Under the pieces are notes generated by a model. It had not been told where the DNA came from. It did not search any database and worked only from the letters and a program-made list of their open reading frames with translations. From positions 31,737-95,736 of the forward strand of contig QANZ01017969.1 of NCBI GenBank assembly GCA_003254925.1: DNA of 64,000 nt, written 5' to 3'. The DNA comes from Chamaecrista fasciculata (taxonomy: Eukaryota > Streptophyta > Magnoliopsida > Fabales > Fabaceae). The position numbers were made by a program, and so were the translations under genes. Below, one piece after another: positions 1 to 11,300 of this stretch; position 1 is the stretch's first letter, and the number at the start of each line of letters is the position of its first letter.

Positions 1-62
1 ATCAGCTGTCAAATTAACAGATTTAGGGATCCAACTAAAGCTACAACCAACAGACTCAAAGC
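1..62 (-). mobile_element. LINE RNase H remnant (window edge)
   Basis: Read on the minus strand, the first 62 bases encode a peptide with the motif SWIPKSVNLTAD. This resembles the C-terminal part of the RNase H domain of plant non-LTR retrotransposons (consensus like WIPREANxxAD). The same sort of motif is found at 24889-25062. The element continues off the left edge, and the upstream 370 bases are not recognisably coding. Assignment rests on motif similarity only. Confidence 0.4.
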
Positions 63-3000
63 AACAATAATTATTTGATAAAACGCTGCCTTGGAAGCCG
101 CTATAGAAGCAAACAAGAGACGACGTCATGGACAAACCTGACCTAGAACAAAACTCCACCGAGCACCTAAAAACCAGAATCAAACTAGGAAGCCGTCGTG
201 GAATGCCTAGTTCGTAGTCGCCGTCGCAGAGAAAACCATACCAGATCGATGCCCTGGGATCCCAAATCCAAAACGCTACCGCCACAAAACCCTTGAAATA
301 AAATAATATCTCATAAAAAGATAGAGGAACCCTCATATAGGAGAGATTTTCAACTCTAGATAAACAAAGGAGGGTCACCGTTGCTAAGACAGCGACGACC
401 CAAGGCCAAGAAGTTTCGCACAAAAGAAAGAGAGCAAAGAAAAGAGGCAGCTAGACTTAAAAAATAAATTGTAAGCTAATACAGTCCATTTCTAAATGAA
501 TGTTAGTTATCGAGCCTAATAATTTCAATTAATAATTTAGTACACATAATATCATTATTCTCTTAAATTGATAAAACAATACACAACTTTTAAATTTAAT
601 AAGTCAACATTTTTTTCTATCAAAATTAATGGCCATTCCTTTACATGATTAAATCCTCAATTAATAAATAGAATTCAACGCTACTATATATTAACTCATG
701 AGATAATGATATCATAGTGTTCAATTTACTAAGATAAACTTTTCTTATGAAGGAATATATTGATCAAGAAATCTTTCTTATAAACTAAATTGAAATCCTT
801 GATCTTAAGAAAAAGAAAATCAGAAAATAATAACATGCATGTTGCGAAAATTAAAAGTTAAGATCAACCAATAGAATTTGAATATAGGTTTGGCAGAAGA
901 AAAAAGAAAGTAAGCAAAATGATTTATGAGAGAAAGAAGATGGTTTTGTAAGAGAGAGAAATAGAGAGAAATGGATTGATTAGGTGCGAGCAAAATCAAT
1001 CATAAAAAGGGGAAGATAAATGTCACCTCAAACTCAAAGGCTTGTGTGTTGGTGGTAGTGATTGGAAAAAGATGGAAAATGATAATGCAGCCTCCAACTT
1101 CTACACTCCACTCTCTTTTAAAGCGCGTTGTTTCACTCAACAAAAACACCTTCATTTTCCACCTTCAACTAATCAACTTTCTAATCTGCCTTCCTAATTA
1201 TTATGATCAACGGTGAGTGAACTACACGCGCCCAAGCCGAGATCGGTTTTCTTAACACTCTAATTCAGCAAAATGGGCCGGCCCAGGAATGATTGCATAT
1301 AATGAGTCCCACTTTGCTCTCCCTATTAGTATTATACTTTTTTGCCCCTTTTTTTTTTTTAAAAAAAAGTTTGTCCATGAATTTTTGTATTTTTTGTTTT
1401 ATTTTTAATTGTGAAGGTTGGGTTACGAAATTGTGGTTGGTTTTTTATTATAGATTTAGTTTTTTTTTTATCAAGAAATTTAGTTTAGTTGAGAAACTGA
1501 AATTTTTATACTTTAATTGATGTTATCTATAGTAAAAGGAAGCCCAAATTCTTGGATCCATCAATGAACAATATGTTATAGAAGTCCAAATTCGGCCTGT
1601 GGACTGTGAAGCTTTAGTAAAAATAAAAAGACTAATTTCTTATAACATGGTAAATTCAAACGGGAAAATCTATTAGATGAAGTGTTTACTTTGGTGTTAG
1701 GGTTTAGGGTTGTCTCGAGGACACCTATGAAAAATCCAAAAAAAGAAAACCGGACCATGAGCAAATTTGAGTTATTTTGAGTCAAATGAACAAGAAGAAT
1801 AATGTTTGACCATAATAATAATAATGGAGTTATTCGACCGTAGGAAATGTATCAATTGGAGAAAGGAATTGCAGACTAATATAAATGTGTAATGTTTAAT
1901 GAAGTGACCTTTGCTGCTGAGAATGAGTTGTATTTACCAAATATTCCTACTGCGCACTCACAAATTTTTTATAGATAGGGGAAACGAGATGAGTACAACC
2001 TTATGTCCAACAACAAACATTAGAATCTAAAATAATGTCAATTTAATCCTTTTTATCATCCAATAATTAAATATGATGTGGTGGACGCTATGTTGCACGA
2101 ATACTTTAAAAATGGCGCCGTACCTGTACTGAATACATACCCGTACCCGTATTCTATGAAACTATTGAATACTTTTAAAATATATAAAATATAAATTTTT
2201 ATTTTCTTTTTATAAAATATCACTATATTTTTATCTTATTTTAGTTTTGTTATATTAAAAATTTATTTTTTTTAGATTAATAAACAAAACATTCAGATTT
2301 TTATAAGAAAAAGCATATAAATTTATATTTTATAACTTTTTATTTAAATAAATATTGCCGTACCCGTATCCTATAATTTTCAATATTAACGTATCTCGTA
2401 CCCGTATCTGTACCCGTACAAGTACCCGTACCCGTTCTAGTGCAACCTATGTTGGACAAAAAAAAATTAAATATGATGTGTAATTCAGATACCTGTTGGG
2501 TAGACTTGGTCATGGCTACTATTAAAGAAACTAATTTTCCATTCAATCTGCAATGGTTTCCTATCTACATTTTGTTGAATGTTGACTAAATAAGTAAATT
2601 AGAAGAGTGATAAATATTGAACATATCTTAAATTGGTTCGTATTTTGACAAATTTGAAAAATATGCAATGAAACGTTTTACAACGGAATCCCAAAGATGA
2701 GGCATACAATTCAAAAACGAACCCGAAGAAACGACACAAGAATTGGAAATTTAATATTATAAACAAGAGAGGAAGGAATTGAAATGAAGGATTATTAAGT
2801 ATTTGGAATGATGAGACGTTTAGGTTTTGGAGGAGTCATGGTGTATTTGTTTAATCGTAAGTGACGACTGTGCATCTAAACCGACAAATCACGAGAAAAA
2901 TATAAAAGTATAGTGTATATTCTACAGATCCAGCTGGGGGTGTCGTTATTGATTTTGTACATAAATGAAATGACAAGTTGCTATGAAATATGGACATAGT

Positions 3001-3280
3001 AATGAACTATATATCAGCAATTGTAAGTGAAGAAGCAACTTCAAAAATCAAGTTTGAAAAGGCTATTTAATTAATTAATTGTTCATTCTTGAATTAAAAA
3101 CTCGGAGGAGAATGTAACTAGTTTTGCAAAGCCGGAGAATCCTCCAAATGGCACAAACTCGCACATTCTATAGCACCACCTTCCAAATAGAAAAAACAAC
3201 AAAGTGTGCAGTTTATTCTATTCCCTTGTCTCTCTGACAATTAGTTTGATTTAATATAATAAAAAAAGCCGTACGCAAGC
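63..3280. other. Intergenic, no gene recognised
   Basis: AT-rich spacer upstream of the U-box gene. The only structure I see is the repeat-bounded segment at 2065-2480, annotated separately. A telomere-like AGGGTTTAGGGTT occurs near 1700, but as an isolated copy. The open frames here have no recognisable domains. Confidence 0.6.
2065..2480. repeat. Inverted-terminus segment with nested direct repeats (putative MITE)
   Basis: The inverted heptamers GTTGCAC (2092-2098) and GTGCAAC (2440-2446) bound about 355 bp. The 8-mer CTATGTTG occurs at 2088-2095 and again at 2447-2454, overlapping the left terminus. A 16-bp direct repeat starts at 2065 and 2465. Both ends of the interior carry several GTACCCGTA-type repeats around an AT-rich core. 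This looks like a small non-autonomous DNA transposon, but termini and target duplication cannot be fixed uniquely. Confidence 0.4.
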
Positions 3281-3288
3281 TATATAGG
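3281..3288 (+). promoter_or_regulatory. TATA box of U-box gene
   Basis: TATATAGG lies 107 bp upstream of the first ATG of the U-box gene, a normal plant TATA-to-ATG distance allowing for a short leader. Position is the only support. Confidence 0.4.
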
Positions 3289-3394
3289 GTGTGTGTAATC
3301 TTTTTTCTATTAAGATACATACAAAAGCACTTTGAAGAAATCAAAGATGGATATGGAGTTGAATTGACAAGATATATAACTAAAAATATTGCGC

Positions 3395-5371
3395 ATGAGT
3401 TTTGCAGTAACCACAATGGACCAAACTCCATCAGGCTTCTTGCCCACAGGAAGTTTACTAGATTCATTGATTCTCATATGTAATGAAGTTGCTTCCATGG
3501 ATCACAAGTCTTGCTATGTACAAGCAAGGAATGTATCATCCATGATAAGGAGGATCAAGCTTCTTTGTTCCTTGTTTGAGGAGATCAAAGAATCGGAAAA
3601 TCCACTCCCTCCTCCTTCTTCAATGCTGTGTTTCACTGAGCTCTTATCAGTGATCAAAAGAGTGAAGCTTTTGATCCAAGATTGCAAGGAAGGAAGCAGT
3701 GTATGGGGTCTCATGCAATTAGAGTCATTTTCTGATCAGTTTTGTGTGCTGATGAAGGAGATGGCAAGAGCCCTTGCTATTATTATTCCTCTCAATGTAA
3801 CAGCAGATGTAAGAGAGCAAGTGGAGCTTCTGCATAAACAGGCAAAGAGGGTTGAGATTTTCATTGATCCTCGTGAGCTTCAAAGAAGAAAGCAACTTGT
3901 ACAAATGATGGAAAAAGGAGGCTTTGTTGATTTTGTGAAAGTGCAAGATGTCTTGAGCAGTATTGGTGTGAAGAAGGCATCAGATCATGATGGAGAAATA
4001 TTGAAGCTTGAGGCTGAAGCTCAGAATCAAGCAGGCACAGGAGGACTCATTGTTGTGTCCAATATAAACAAACTCATATCTCTGCTTTCATATACCAAAT
4101 CCATGATATTCAGAGAAGAAGACTGTGTTCAAAACCATGATGATGATACTTGTTCATCTTCTCATTCAACAATAACCAATATTCCTGACGAATTTCGTTG
4201 CCCAATCTCACTAGACATAATGAGAGATCCAGTGATTGTATCATCTGGTCACACTTATGATCGAATCTCAATAGCACAGTGGATAAACTCTGGGCATCAC
4301 ACATGCCCAAAAAGTGGGCAAAGGTTGATTCACACTGCTCTAATACCCAACTTTGCACTCAAGAGTCTGGTCCAGCATTGGTGCCATGAAAACAATGTCC
4401 CAGAAAATGAGCCTGCATCCTCGTTTTCCTCAACCTCCTCCGAGCGAAACAAAAACAACAGCAAGAATTCCTCAAACGATGATGCTGTCAAAATGACAGC
4501 TGAGTTTCTGGTTGGAAAATTGGCCACTGGTTCTGCTGAAATCCAAAGGCAGGCCGCATATGAGCTTCGATTACTCGCGAAAACAAGCATGGGAAATCGA
4601 AGAATCATCGCTGAGGCAGGGGCAATACCGTTTCTAGTGACATTACTAGGTTCCCATGATCCAAGAATCCAGGAGCATGCGGTGACAGCCTTGTTAAACC
4701 TCTCCATCTTTGAAAACAACAAGGTTTTGATCATGTCAGCTGGAGCAGTTGACAACATAGTACAAGTACTTGAATCAGGGAAAACCATGGAGGCAAGAGA
4801 GAATGCAGCAGCAACAATCTTCAGCTTATCAATAATAGACGATTATAAAGTGACACTAGGAAGTCATCCAAAGGCAATACATGCTTTAGTTAAACTTTTG
4901 AGAGAAGGAAGTCCTGTAGGGAAAAGAGATGCTGCTATTGCATTATTTCATCTTGCAGTTTATAATCCAAACAAGGAAAGCATTGTGGATGCAGGAGCAG
5001 TATCTTCACTCATAAGCTTATTGATGGATGATAAGGCTGGGATTACTGATGATGCATTGGCTGTGCTTGCTTTGCTTTTGGGTTCATCTCAAGGGCTGCA
5101 AGAGATTAAGAATAGCAGAATATTGTTGCCTCTGCTTATTGATCTTTTGAGATTTGGGTCAGCCAAAGGGAAGGAAAATTCAATCACTCTTTTGCTGGGA
5201 TTGTGCAAAGAACAAGGTGAGGTAGTGGCTTCAAGGCTATTGGCGAATCCAAGAAGTATTCCTTCACTTCAAAGCCTGGCTGCTCATGGTTCTCTCAGAG
5301 CTAGAAGAAAAGCTGATGCACTAATTAGATTGCTAAATAGGTGCTGCTCTCAACCGCATCATTCTATTTGA
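3395..5371 (+). CDS. U-box/ARM-repeat E3 ubiquitin ligase (PUB18/19-like)
   Basis: Single-exon gene for a 658-residue protein. The first ATG in frame is at 3395; a second ATG seven codons later (3416) is an alternative start. The order is an N-terminal UND-like helical region (about residues 1-240), a U-box from about 263 to 337 with IPDEFRCPISLDIM, a conserved HTYDR and TCPKSGQ, then armadillo repeats from about 370 to the end, including the typical AVTALLNLSI and ENAAATIFSLS segments. U-box proteins bind ubiquitin-charged E2 enzymes and direct substrate ubiquitination; the ARM repeats bind targets such as receptor kinases or exocyst subunits. Length, domain order and absence of introns fit the PUB18/PUB19 type, known in Arabidopsis for ABA and drought signalling. 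The exact orthologue needs a tree. A TATA box sits at 3281. Confidence 0.93.
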   Translation: MSFAVTTMDQTPSGFLPTGSLLDSLILICNEVASMDHKSCYVQARNVSSMIRRIKLLCSLFEEIKESENPLPPPSSMLCFTELLSVIKRVKLLIQDCKEGSSVWGLMQLESFSDQFCVLMKEMARALAIIIPLNVTADVREQVELLHKQAKRVEIFIDPRELQRRKQLVQMMEKGGFVDFVKVQDVLSSIGVKKASDHDGEILKLEAEAQNQAGTGGLIVVSNINKLISLLSYTKSMIFREEDCVQNHDDDTCSSSHSTITNIPDEFRCPISLDIMRDPVIVSSGHTYDRISIAQWINSGHHTCPKSGQRLIHTALIPNFALKSLVQHWCHENNVPENEPASSFSSTSSERNKNNSKNSSNDDAVKMTAEFLVGKLATGSAEIQRQAAYELRLLAKTSMGNRRIIAEAGAIPFLVTLLGSHDPRIQEHAVTALLNLSIFENNKVLIMSAGAVDNIVQVLESGKTMEARENAAATIFSLSIIDDYKVTLGSHPKAIHALVKLLREGSPVGKRDAAIALFHLAVYNPNKESIVDAGAVSSLISLLMDDKAGITDDALAVLALLLGSSQGLQEIKNSRILLPLLIDLLRFGSAKGKENSITLLLGLCKEQGEVVASRLLANPRSIPSLQSLAAHGSLRARRKADALIRLLNRCCSQPHHSI

Positions 5372-6526
5372 TTCATAGTCAATATATACAGTATAGCTCA
5401 TTCATTTTTTTTTTCCTCAATGAAAGAAACCAAATCATCATGTTAGTGTTTAAATGGAGGACAGCTCGGAGATATGGGAAGATAATATATATAGTGAACT
5501 CCGATATATGAACTATTTGCCTATATATTGTGCCATATGTATCACTAGCACTTTGGTATTTCAATTTGTGAAATCACATAATGCAACTAATTAAGACGAT
5601 AATGTATATATAGCAATATTCCTAATGGGCTATTTGTTTCTTACCAAGCGTATAACGCTGAAATTTTCCTAATGAACATGAATTTCCTGTAAATGAATCT
5701 TTTAAAGTTCCTTTCTCTACATTTTTTTTTTGTAAGTATAAAAAAGAAAAAATGAGAAAAGAAAAGAGAGAAAGAAAAAATGTGGGTCTTATATATTTTT
5801 ATTTCATAAAATTTATATTTTTTCTTTTTTTATTTTCTTTTTTCTCTCTAATTCCATACAAGAAATGCATGGAGAAGGAAACGTAAATGATCCGATTCCA
5901 AATTCCCTCCTTTTCGACAACCTCGCTCATTTCCTATTTTCCTCGAAAGAGGTCCAATTCCAAAGCGAAACTAACAATTCGGTAAAACGCTGAAACTAAA
6001 AATATAACCCTTCAGCCCTAAGTTAAAACTGAGTGATCATGATTCGTTGTGTGTGTGTATAGTTTTGCATGTAAAGATCAGAGCAAAACAGAAAAGAAAC
6101 ATAGTAAGCATGCATCACACATCCATAATGCATATTATCCTAAACCCATCCAAATATGGCAACAACATTTAATCATGAATTGAATTTAACTTTATTTTTA
6201 GTCTTTGCTCTTAAGACTTTTTTGTCTCTCTCATTACTCATTAAAGTTCACTACCTAACTGCATAATTTTCATTTAGTGTTCTAGATATACTTCATTCAA
6301 ACCAATTTATTTAAATCACTCAACATAATTTACACGACCTATTATATATATAAAAAAATAAATTTGCTTTGTTATTTACATATGAGGATCTAATTATAAA
6401 TTTTATAATAATAAAAATAACGTAAAGGTTGTGTAAAACTATAAGGACAGAAAAGTAATTTCAGCTTCAGATTTATTATCATGATTTAATGACAAATGAA
6501 AATTCGGTGTCACTGTCTCACTGATG

Positions 6527-7015
6527 CAGTGGCGGAGGGAGGGGGCTAGCAGGGGCCATGCCCCCCCTAAATTTGGTATAATACATTAAGTATATGCAAT
6601 ATGCTCATATGTGGCCCTTGCCACAATGGTTAATTCCTCATGACAACATCAATTTGAGATGATGGGAGAGAAGGTTCGAAACCCAGGTCCTTAATAATTT
6701 TTTGTTTTGTTTTGGTCCTCCATAATTTTTTGTTCTGTTTTGGTCCTTAATAATTTTTTGCTCTGTTTTGATCCTTAATAATTTTTTGTTCTGTTTTGGT
6801 CCTTACTAATTTTTTGTTCTGTTTTGGTCCTTAATATTTTCAAAAGAATTTATAATTGATCCTTAACTATTGAATAGAGGCATATTTTTCTCGTCTCAAA
6901 TCCGAACATTAGGGGACCAAAACAAAACTTTAGATAAGCATTAAGGATTAAAATAAAATTTTGGCCAAAAAAAATTTTCGGGCCCCCTAACCAAAAAAAC
7001 CTGGCTCCGCCACTC
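6527..7015. mobile_element. Non-autonomous hAT-type MITE with 8-bp target duplication
   Basis: A 489-bp element begins CAGTGGCGGAG and ends CTCCGCCACTC, so 10 of 11 terminal bases pair as inverted repeats. Both sides carry the perfect 8-bp direct repeat CACTGATG (6519-6526 and 7016-7023), the target-site size of hAT transposons. There is no transposase. The interior holds five 28-bp tandem units (6686-6825) and a tRNA-like B-box motif GGTTCGAAACC at 6673-6683. Confidence 0.8.
6686..6830 (+). repeat. 28-bp minisatellite, five units
   Basis: Units start with GGTCC (one has GATCC) at 6686, 6714, 6742, 6770, 6798 and a partial at 6826, an exact 28-bp period. They differ by a few substitutions. 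Copies lie inside the hAT-like MITE, and reverse-oriented relatives of the unit occur near its right end (about 6900-6975). There are no spacers, so this is not a CRISPR. Confidence 0.85.
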
Positions 7016-7089
7016 CACTGATGAGTTTTTATTTCTAGTTGCTAACTACATATAGAAACGGGTAATGAAAGTATTTGACTTGCATCACA

Positions 7090-7480
7090 AAAAATTATTT
7101 AACTTGCATCACAAAATTATATCGTTAAAATTACATTTTTTTTCTAAAATTTTACATCAATTTTCAATTTCATTTTCAATATTTTTTTGCTATTAATTTC
7201 ATCTCTAATATTTCATATTTTGATCAATGTTATCATTTGACTAACTTCTTTTAATAAATTAACGATAAACTTCATCATATTTTTCAATCGAATTTAGTAT
7301 TTGAATTTTTTTTAATTAATTTTACATTGCGTGTCATTAAAATAGAATTTATAATTAATATTTGACTAAAATATGAATAAAAGATAAAATCGATTAAAAT
7401 ATAAAACTTTAAAAACAAAATGAATAATAAAAAAATTGAAAATCAATATAAAATTTAAGGACCAAAAAGATACTTTTTAA
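7090..7480. repeat. AT-rich dispersed repeat, copy 1
   Basis: Shares an ordered series of words with 26335-26690, for example CTTTTAATAAATTAACGATA here and a near-identical word there, and both end in a GGACCAAAA-type terminus. A right-half relative lies near 62230-62440. Probably a decayed non-autonomous transposon; no ends defined. Confidence 0.45.
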
Positions 7481-8339
7481 TTTCTTGTAATGCTTTTCTA
7501 TCGTGTGGTAAATTTAGGTGACTTTTAGGCATGGTTGCATAATGAAATGATAGTAATATTGTTGTGGTAAAATACTTTATTTTGTTCTTAGGAGAAATAC
7601 CAAAATCAATTCTCATTTTCAAACTCTATGAATAAATAATTTTTTACGAACAAACTCAACTAAAAGAATTAAAAAAACAATTATTTTAATCAACACAAAA
7701 CTTATTTTTATAATTTCTTTGATTATAATAACAAAAAATTTAAAATAAAATTATAAATATATACTATTAAATTTGTCTATGCTTAAATTTCAAACACTAT
7801 ATTTATTTATATATAAATAAATATATATAGACTACATAATAATTAGATACTTCCTTATCCACCCCAAATCTAATCCGTAAATTTCTTCCGTGAACCCTCA
7901 TACCCATAAATTCATGGACAGGAACCAAAATTTCATCCTGCTCTACTGTCTACTTAATATTTATAGTTAAATTGAAAGCTCGAAAGCAATTTGCAATTTA
8001 AGCTGACCAAAGTAACATGAATTCAAGGTGCCAATCAAGGCCTTATTCTATAGCAGTACATGAATGTGTGAAATTCCACTCTTCACACTTCTGCTTTGCC
8101 ATAAACATCTGCAATTAAACTGGAACTTTAAAGCAAATGAATCACAAAACAGAGTCCTTTCTTACTTTTTAGTCCTAAAAGTAGAAAAAAAAAAATAGAT
8201 ATAAAACAGTACTTCCTATCCCGGATAGACAACAAAGGAAAAAATAATATTCATCATAACTTCAGAAAAAATGCCATATAGCCTTATTTTGGCGAGTCAA
8301 GCCAGATTCCCAAAACAATGTCGCCCATACTGTAAGCCT

Positions 8340-11300
8340 CTAAGAGGGAGCTGAGAAGCTGAACCTAAATCCGGTCTTTCCACGGTCATGCTCATGTTGC
8401 CTGAGTATGTAGTAGTAGTTAGCCTGAAACAAATATGAAGCACGTCACTGAAGAAATCATAGAATGGCTTACTACATAATTAGTATCATACAGAAGAAAC
8501 GGCGCAGATAAGAGATGAATACTTCAAGAAACAATGTCAGCCTTACCAACACCATTCCAATAGGTTTGTTTAACTGGATTCAAATGACAGTACAACTAAA
8601 ACATCACGTGGGGGATCAGATTATCATCCGGATTACATAAAAAATAATTTCAGTAATCTTCTCAAACTGCATCAAGGATATTTCTAATGTGAGAGTTAAT
8701 AATATAATTCTTTTTACTTCTTTCCATACTTTCGAAGCTCCGAACAAATAACATATCAGATGATTCTAAAGTACCCATATAATTTCGTCCATCAAGGGCT
8801 TACTTCCATATAAATGAAATAAAATAGAAGCTGACCTCCAGACGGAAAATTTTAGTAGGAATAACGATTCCGCATCCCGCAGATGCTCGAAATGATTCCA
8901 AGAATTTTTTAGGGGAGAACTGCCTGTACTCGTTCTCAGTTAACTTGGCAATATTCCCAGCACCAGCAAAAACATGTCCATGAATTCCATGTTCTCTTAA
9001 CCAGCTAATTGGAAGATCAAAAGACAGGTCTGCAAAGGCAGTAACAGCAAGATCTCCTCCAACGAAGTCCCTTCTAGATATATCAGCATTGTTCTCGTCA
9101 GTTCCACTTTCTCTTAGCCTTCGTGGTTCACTAGGGCCTAATGTCCTTGTCCTAAATCCCCATAATGTTGTCGGCCCTCCTAGGGTACAAACAGGAGAGA
9201 AATCACCACCCAAGAAAAACCTTTCTGGCAAGGGAGAAGGCTTGTTCAAGAACCCGTGGCCCCATGGAAAAATGACACCAGCAGAGAGCCCAAGGTTCAA
9301 TGCAGTATGATAAAACCCTAAAGGGACAGCACAGCGAACATCAAACTCCTGCGTTAGAAGAGGAAAAAAACGTTACTCAGCAAAATTATATTTACAAAGA
9401 AATGAAAAGAAGAAAAATTAATATGCACATGAGAATGATGAGCAACAGCTTTTCTCTTTTTTCTTTTTACATATATTTTTACTGAGGAATGTGATATACA
9501 CATATTTCCTGAAGAATCCTTAATGACCCCAACTCAAGACAAGGCACAACAGACGAGCAGTATGGGAAGCAACATCAGCAGCAGGGCAAATTTGCAATTT
9601 GTGGAATAAGTTTCCATTACATTTTTTTTGTTTTTCTCTACCCACTTCATAACCCTTAAGTCAATGATGTAAAAGTATAAATCATGGAGTAGTCATTGTG
9701 TTTGTAAAAAACCTTTAAATAAATGAAAAAAAATCTGACTGCCAGTAATAGGGAATTTGTATCCTCTCATGTGATAAAGTAACATGATAGTATTATGTGG
9801 ATACAAATTGACTTAACTGAAGAGCCCCACTGAAATACCATCAATGTTTGGAGCCCACATTTCTTTCGTTTATACCTCTCTTTACATGGCAATGTTATGT
9901 TATTTTTTCACTAGAGAGGATCCAGATCTCTCTAAAAGCATTGCCCTGGAAAACCTTAGATTTGATCCTTTCAAACTAATATTTGCATAAAATTAAAATA
10001 TAGTAATGGCACTTATAAGCCTTCTTTCATTAGAATTTTAAAATGATGAATGATTCACAGACTCACAATCTTATAGAAAGTACCTGCATTTAATTATTGT
10101 CTTCTTTTTATCATTTTTTTCATTGAGTTTTATCAGGTCTAAATCTACCAGAGTCAGGCAGTAGCTTAATTACCATGAGAAAAAAAGTATAAACAATAGA
10201 AAATAAGGCAACACCAAATGTCTTCTTTTCCTAACACCCTTCCTCCTCCCCCCAACCCCCTGTTTTTCTCATCACCAAAAAGGCTTAATCCCTAGATGGT
10301 ACTTCTAGGAAAATAAAATTAAAAAAAAGGAAAGCAAGTGAGGAAGAAAAATCATTACTCAAATCACCGCAATAATATTGTTGGAAAAATGAGAGCTAGA
10401 AAAAAAAAAATAGAGAAGAAAGTATTTCAAGCTAGCTAGGCTAGGAAAGAAATAGAGAAAAAAAGTATTTCCAGCTAGCTAGGCTCTCCGGGAGGCCGGA
10501 ATCACTTTCAGGCAAACATTCTATTCATACAGAAGAATTACACAATGAATGGCTATATAACGACCAAGGTCATATGAAATAACCTAACCATTTTTTTTCC
10601 TGCAAAGCAACAGTTTGACTTCAACTCCTTGATAATGCTTATGCATATTTAAATTTTCTCTCATTTTACCTCAGGTCTCAACTTGTCGTGGTAGTAGAAA
10701 ACGGTACTCATATAAGATTAACTTGACAAGAGAGACAAAATGATGTCTTATGAAAGCCAAAAATCATTAGCACCATCCAGGAAGCCCCAGAAATTGAAAT
10801 TGAGTTTTGACTAGAATACAAAGATAGAGTGCATGGCAAGACTTCAATGAGACAGCAGATTAATAGAGTTCCATTCATGGATGAGGGAACTGGTGTCTCA
10901 TTCGAAAGAAACAAAACCTAATACCTTGACCACTTGTTGAAAAAATGGTTTTTGAACTTCTTGGATAATGATGCATGGTTCCTAAAACCTTTTGGTTATG
11001 AAAGTCTTCCATAGTGCACCAAAATGGAATCCTAAAATTTCACCATAGAAAATTGTTCCTAAACATTCATAAGCATTGGTGTGATATGGGCCTAGATGAT
11101 GCCAAGCCCACTCTGACTTATTCTAGGGGATTAAGAAACCCAACAACCTGCTGGTCTACTCTAGGAGGCCCAAGATCAGTCCAGCACTCACTAGCTAAAA
11201 GGGTTCTGCACGTGACTAGTTCTTTAGAGGTTGTTTTATGCGATCCAGTCATTTCATCATGTTCTTTCTTTGCTTTTCGTTGTTATTTATTATTGCTGTA

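Larger units (their letters stand above)
5372..8339. other. Intergenic spacer between U-box gene and SAM50
   Basis: Holds the 3' ends of two convergent genes plus transposon-derived DNA: the hAT-like MITE at 6527-7015 and an AT-rich dispersed repeat at about 7090-7480. No coding sequence recognised in the rest. Confidence 0.6.

Noticed and set aside
1688..1712. Telomere-like AGGGTTTAGGGTT
   Set aside because: Only two telomere units, isolated and not near a start codon, so neither an interstitial telomere nor a convincing telo-box promoter.
3389..3394. Start of the U-box gene at TTG 3389
   Set aside because: Plant genes start at ATG; the first in frame is 3395.
6673..6683. B-box as evidence for a functional tRNA in the MITE
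   Set aside because: No cloverleaf folds around it and no convincing A box is present at the right distance.
6686..6830. Regular 28-bp direct repeats as a CRISPR array
   Set aside because: Units are contiguous with no spacers, and they lie inside a plant MITE.
8800..8835. Read-through of the SAM50 third exon past the donor
   Set aside because: The frame reaches a stop soon after GAG-GT. Splicing to 8423 gives the family C-terminus ending in FRFSFSAP.
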